Shown: piece after piece, positions 7,884 to 9,709 of the stretch | Layout: every line of letters begins with the position of its first letter | Position numbering within the stretch: position 1 is the stretch's first letter | DNA from: Candidatus Omnitrophota bacterium | Lineage (GTDB): Bacteria; Omnitrophota; Koll11; VGKN01 | Direction of reading: 5' to 3' | NCBI GenBank assembly: GCA_016867055.1 | Contig: VGKN01000036.1 | Span: 1 to 9,709, forward strand | DNA length: 9,709 bases | Notes under the pieces: generated by a model | Database searches by the model: none | The model's input: the letters and a program-made list of their open reading frames with translations, nothing else | What the model was told of the DNA's origin: nothing | Translations under genes and position numbers: made by a program

Positions 7884-8729
7884 CTATACAATTACGGTAA
7901 TATTATCGATTAATCTTGTTTTCCCTAAAAATACTGCAATTGCAATTAATGCTTTTCTGGAAAATTTTTTTAGTTTCTTGAGATTCTTTGCGTCAACTAT
8001 CTCAATGTAATCTATTTTGATGGATTTCTTTTTTCCAAGCAACTTTTTGATATAGGATTTTACCACATCCGTATTTAATTCTCCAGATAAAATTAATTTC
8101 TTGGCTGATCTGAGCGCTTCGTAAATAATAGTTGCATCTTTCCTTTCGGTTTTAGAAAGATAGGCGTTTCTTGAGCTCATAGCAAGCCCATCCTTCTCTC
8201 TTATAGTCGGCATAATCTTAATCTTTAATGGAAAGTTCAAATCTTCTACCATCTTTTTTATAATAATTGCCTGCTGGGCGTCTTTTTGTCCAAAGTATGC
8301 AATATCTGGCTGAACAATATTGAACAATTTTGCAACAACGGTAGTAACTCCTTTAAAATGGGTGGGGCGCGATTTCCCGCAGAGAGTTTCGGTTAATTCT
8401 TCTGCATTTATGTATGTTAGAAAATTTTTGGGGTACATTTTTTTTGCCTCAGGATAGAAAATTAAATCTACCCCAATAGATTTTGCCAGATTACAATCTC
8501 TCTCAAAATCTCTTGGATATCTTTTGAAATCTTCTTTAGGTCCAAACTGAATTGGATTGACGAATATACTCATAACAACGACGTCGCATTCCTTTTTTGC
8601 CTTTCTAGCCAAAGAAAGATGTCCCTTATGAAGATACCCCATTGTAGGAATAAAACCAATTTTTTTTCCATTTTTTTTCTGAAATCTTGACCATTCTGAC
8701 ATATTAGTTATATCTTTAATAACCTTCAT
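7884..8729 (-). CDS. panC: Pantothenate synthetase (pantoate--beta-alanine ligase)
   Basis: PanC joins pantoate and beta-alanine with ATP through a pantoyl-adenylate, giving pantothenate. The 281 residues match the family. The N-terminal nucleotide-binding part has PTMGYLHKGH (28-37, HIGH-like) and the SIFVNPIQFGP block (54-64) with the following DFKRYPRD. The middle has YFGQKDAQQ (145-153), which holds the pantoate- and ATP-contacting Gln/Lys/Asp. The KMSKS-like loop is AMSSRNAYLS (183-192). The C-terminal domain ends in the normal DYIEIVDA and LIAIAVFLGKTRLIDN segments. The ATG overlaps the folK stop by 4 bp, with a GAGAG ribosome-like stretch about eight bases upstream. Two runs of eight A residues lie close together near codons 18-24. 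panB and panE, which make pantoate, are not in the window. Confidence 0.98.
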   Translation of the reverse strand: MKVIKDITNMSEWSRFQKKNGKKIGFIPTMGYLHKGHLSLARKAKKECDVVVMSIFVNPIQFGPKEDFKRYPRDFERDCNLAKSIGVDLIFYPEAKKMYPKNFLTYINAEELTETLCGKSRPTHFKGVTTVVAKLFNIVQPDIAYFGQKDAQQAIIIKKMVEDLNFPLKIKIMPTIREKDGLAMSSRNAYLSKTERKDATIIYEALRSAKKLILSGELNTDVVKSYIKKLLGKKKSIKIDYIEIVDAKNLKKLKKFSRKALIAIAVFLGKTRLIDNITVIV

Positions 8730-9148
8730 ATAATGTCTCTCAGTGGTTTTAACACAAATTCCCTCTCAAACATACGTGAATGCGGAATCTTTAGTTTTTT
8801 TGAATTAATCACTTCATCCCCATAGAATAAAATATCAAGGTCTATCGGGCGTGGACCATTTTTAACCATTTTTTTTCTACCAAGGACTTTTTCTATATTT
8901 TTTAAGTATTTTAAGAGTTTTAAAGGTGGAAGTCGTGTTTCTATTTTTATTACCCCATTAATGAAATTTTTCTGTTTTGGTCCACCCATTGGAATAGTTT
9001 CGTATAGTCCGGATATTTTTTTAACTATTGTATCCGGCATCTTCTTAAGTAAAATTATAGCCTTTTTTATATTTTTATACCTGTTTCCTAAGTTTGTGCC
9101 TATACCCAAGAAAACCCTTACCCTTTCTTTTTTTTTCCTTAAATACAT
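8726..9148 (-). CDS. folK: 6-hydroxymethyl-7,8-dihydropterin pyrophosphokinase
   Basis: FolK transfers pyrophosphate from ATP to 6-hydroxymethyl-dihydropterin in folate synthesis. The 140 residues carry the core: FLGIGTNLGNRYKNI (13-27) at the N-terminus, then LYETIPMGGPKQKNFINGV (48-66). The ATP/Mg site follows as GPRPIDLDILFYG (98-110), with Asp103 and Asp105 as the metal-binding pair. The last block is IPHSRMFEREFVLKPL (121-136). The protein stops almost at once after this block, so it lacks the short C-terminal tail of the 159-residue E. coli enzyme; the catalytic core is whole. ATG at 9148 is the only reasonable start. It has no Shine-Dalgarno, and codons 5-7 form a nine-A run. The aminotransferase gene ends 18 bp upstream, and panC overlaps by 4 bp. 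A folate-pantothenate link makes sense because PanB uses methylene-tetrahydrofolate. Confidence 0.95.
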   Translation of the reverse strand: MYLRKKKERVRVFLGIGTNLGNRYKNIKKAIILLKKMPDTIVKKISGLYETIPMGGPKQKNFINGVIKIETRLPPLKLLKYLKNIEKVLGRKKMVKNGPRPIDLDILFYGDEVINSKKLKIPHSRMFEREFVLKPLRDII

Positions 9149-9166
9149 ATATAAATTTTATAATAC

Positions 9167-9709
9167 TCAGATAATCATTTTTAATCTTTCTATGGCTTCT
9201 TGTATTCTTTCCTTTGAAATTGTTAATGCTATGCGGAAATATCCCTCCCCATATTTACCAAAACCCACTCCCGGGGTAACAACAATATTTGCTTTTTCTA
9301 ATAACAACTTAGTAAAACCTGACGAATCTTCGCCTTTTGGCACCTTCACCCAAATATAAAATGTAGCCTTAGGAATTTTAAATCTTAATCCTATAGACTT
9401 AAGCCCCTTAATTAAAATATCCCTACGTTCTTGGTATAAATCACACATCCTTTTTATGTGTGTATCATCGCCTCTTAGGGCCGAGGCTCCGGCTATTTGT
9501 ACAGCCTGAAAGATACCCGAATCAATGTTGGACTTTACTCTTCTTAGTAAGTTGACAAACTGGTTATTCCCACATGCCCAGCCACATCTCCAGCCTGTCA
9601 TATTGTATGTCTTGGATAAAGAATGAAACTCTATAACACAATCTTTGGCACCCTCAAATTCAAGAAGGCTCTTGGATTTATAACCATCGAAGACAATCTC
9701 AGAATAAGC
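9167..9709 (-). CDS. dapL: PLP-dependent class I aminotransferase, LL-diaminopimelate aminotransferase-like (N-terminus cut)
   Basis: Only the last 180 residues are in the window; the frame is open to the right edge, and the full family length is near 390-400. The first visible segment, YSEIVFDGY, belongs to the PLP-site region. The cofactor Lys is in HSLSKTYN (codon at 9611-9613), followed by MTGWRCGWACGN. The end has TPGVGFGKYGEGYFRIAL, whose Arg binds the substrate carboxylate. The E-F-H-S-L-S-K-T-[YF]-N-M-T-G-W-R pattern is typical of DapL and close relatives. DapL moves an amino group from glutamate to tetrahydrodipicolinate, giving LL-diaminopimelate directly. The Met at 9601 lies after the PLP lysine and cannot be the true start. 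A related alanine/aspartate aminotransferase (AlaC-like) remains possible, since substrate residues in the missing half cannot be seen. Confidence 0.8.
   Translation of the reverse strand, partial: AYSEIVFDGYKSKSLLEFEGAKDCVIEFHSLSKTYNMTGWRCGWACGNNQFVNLLRRVKSNIDSGIFQAVQIAGASALRGDDTHIKRMCDLYQERRDILIKGLKSIGLRFKIPKATFYIWVKVPKGEDSSGFTKLLLEKANIVVTPGVGFGKYGEGYFRIALTISKERIQEAIERLKMII

Noticed and set aside
9167..9601. Taking the Met at 9601 as the start of the aminotransferase
   Set aside because: The frame continues upstream to the window edge and includes the PLP lysine at 9611-9613, so 9601 is internal.

Overview
The window is a compact, AT-rich bacterial segment in which every supportable gene lies on the minus strand. 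Transcription therefore runs from position 9709 towards position 1. Both ends cut a gene: the class I aminotransferase at the right edge lacks its N-terminal half, and the TPR protein at the left edge lacks its C-terminus. No tRNA, rRNA, CRISPR array, insertion sequence or phage gene is visible.

Layout in transcription order: (1) 9709-7524 is a tightly packed biosynthetic run: a dapL-like aminotransferase, folK, panC, panD and nadA. folK/panC and panD/nadA overlap by 4 bp (ATGA), and panC and panD are 3 bp apart. (2) 7527-5524 is nadA, nadX and a small cysteine-rich DUF6485-type protein whose ATG directly abuts the nadX stop. (3) 5523-5161 holds a 77-residue basic protein made of two near-identical repeats. 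It has the best Shine-Dalgarno sequence in the window and is followed by a strong GC-rich hairpin with a T-run. (4) 5160-1 holds uvrA and then, 7 bp further on, a very long exported TPR protein that fills the whole first 2.3 kb.

How the genes fit together: the biosynthetic run draws largely on aspartate. NadX and NadA turn aspartate into quinolinate for NAD. PanD turns aspartate into beta-alanine, which PanC joins to pantoate for CoA. The DapL-like enzyme belongs to the aspartate-derived diaminopimelate/lysine route. FolK adds a folate step. NadX (a dehydrogenase) is in the place where many bacteria use the oxygen-dependent L-aspartate oxidase NadB, which suits an anaerobe. panB, panE and nadC are not in the window.

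Organism: a diderm-like, probably anaerobic, low-GC bacterium. Gene content and sequence style (DapL with NadX/NadA, DUF6485, the K/R-rich double-repeat protein, long tandem TPR protein) remind me of uncultured lineages such as Omnitrophota or Elusimicrobiota. This is an impression from memory and was not tested by any search.

The least explained parts are the double-repeat protein with its terminator just ahead of uvrA, the DUF6485 protein attached to the NAD genes, and the long TPR protein.
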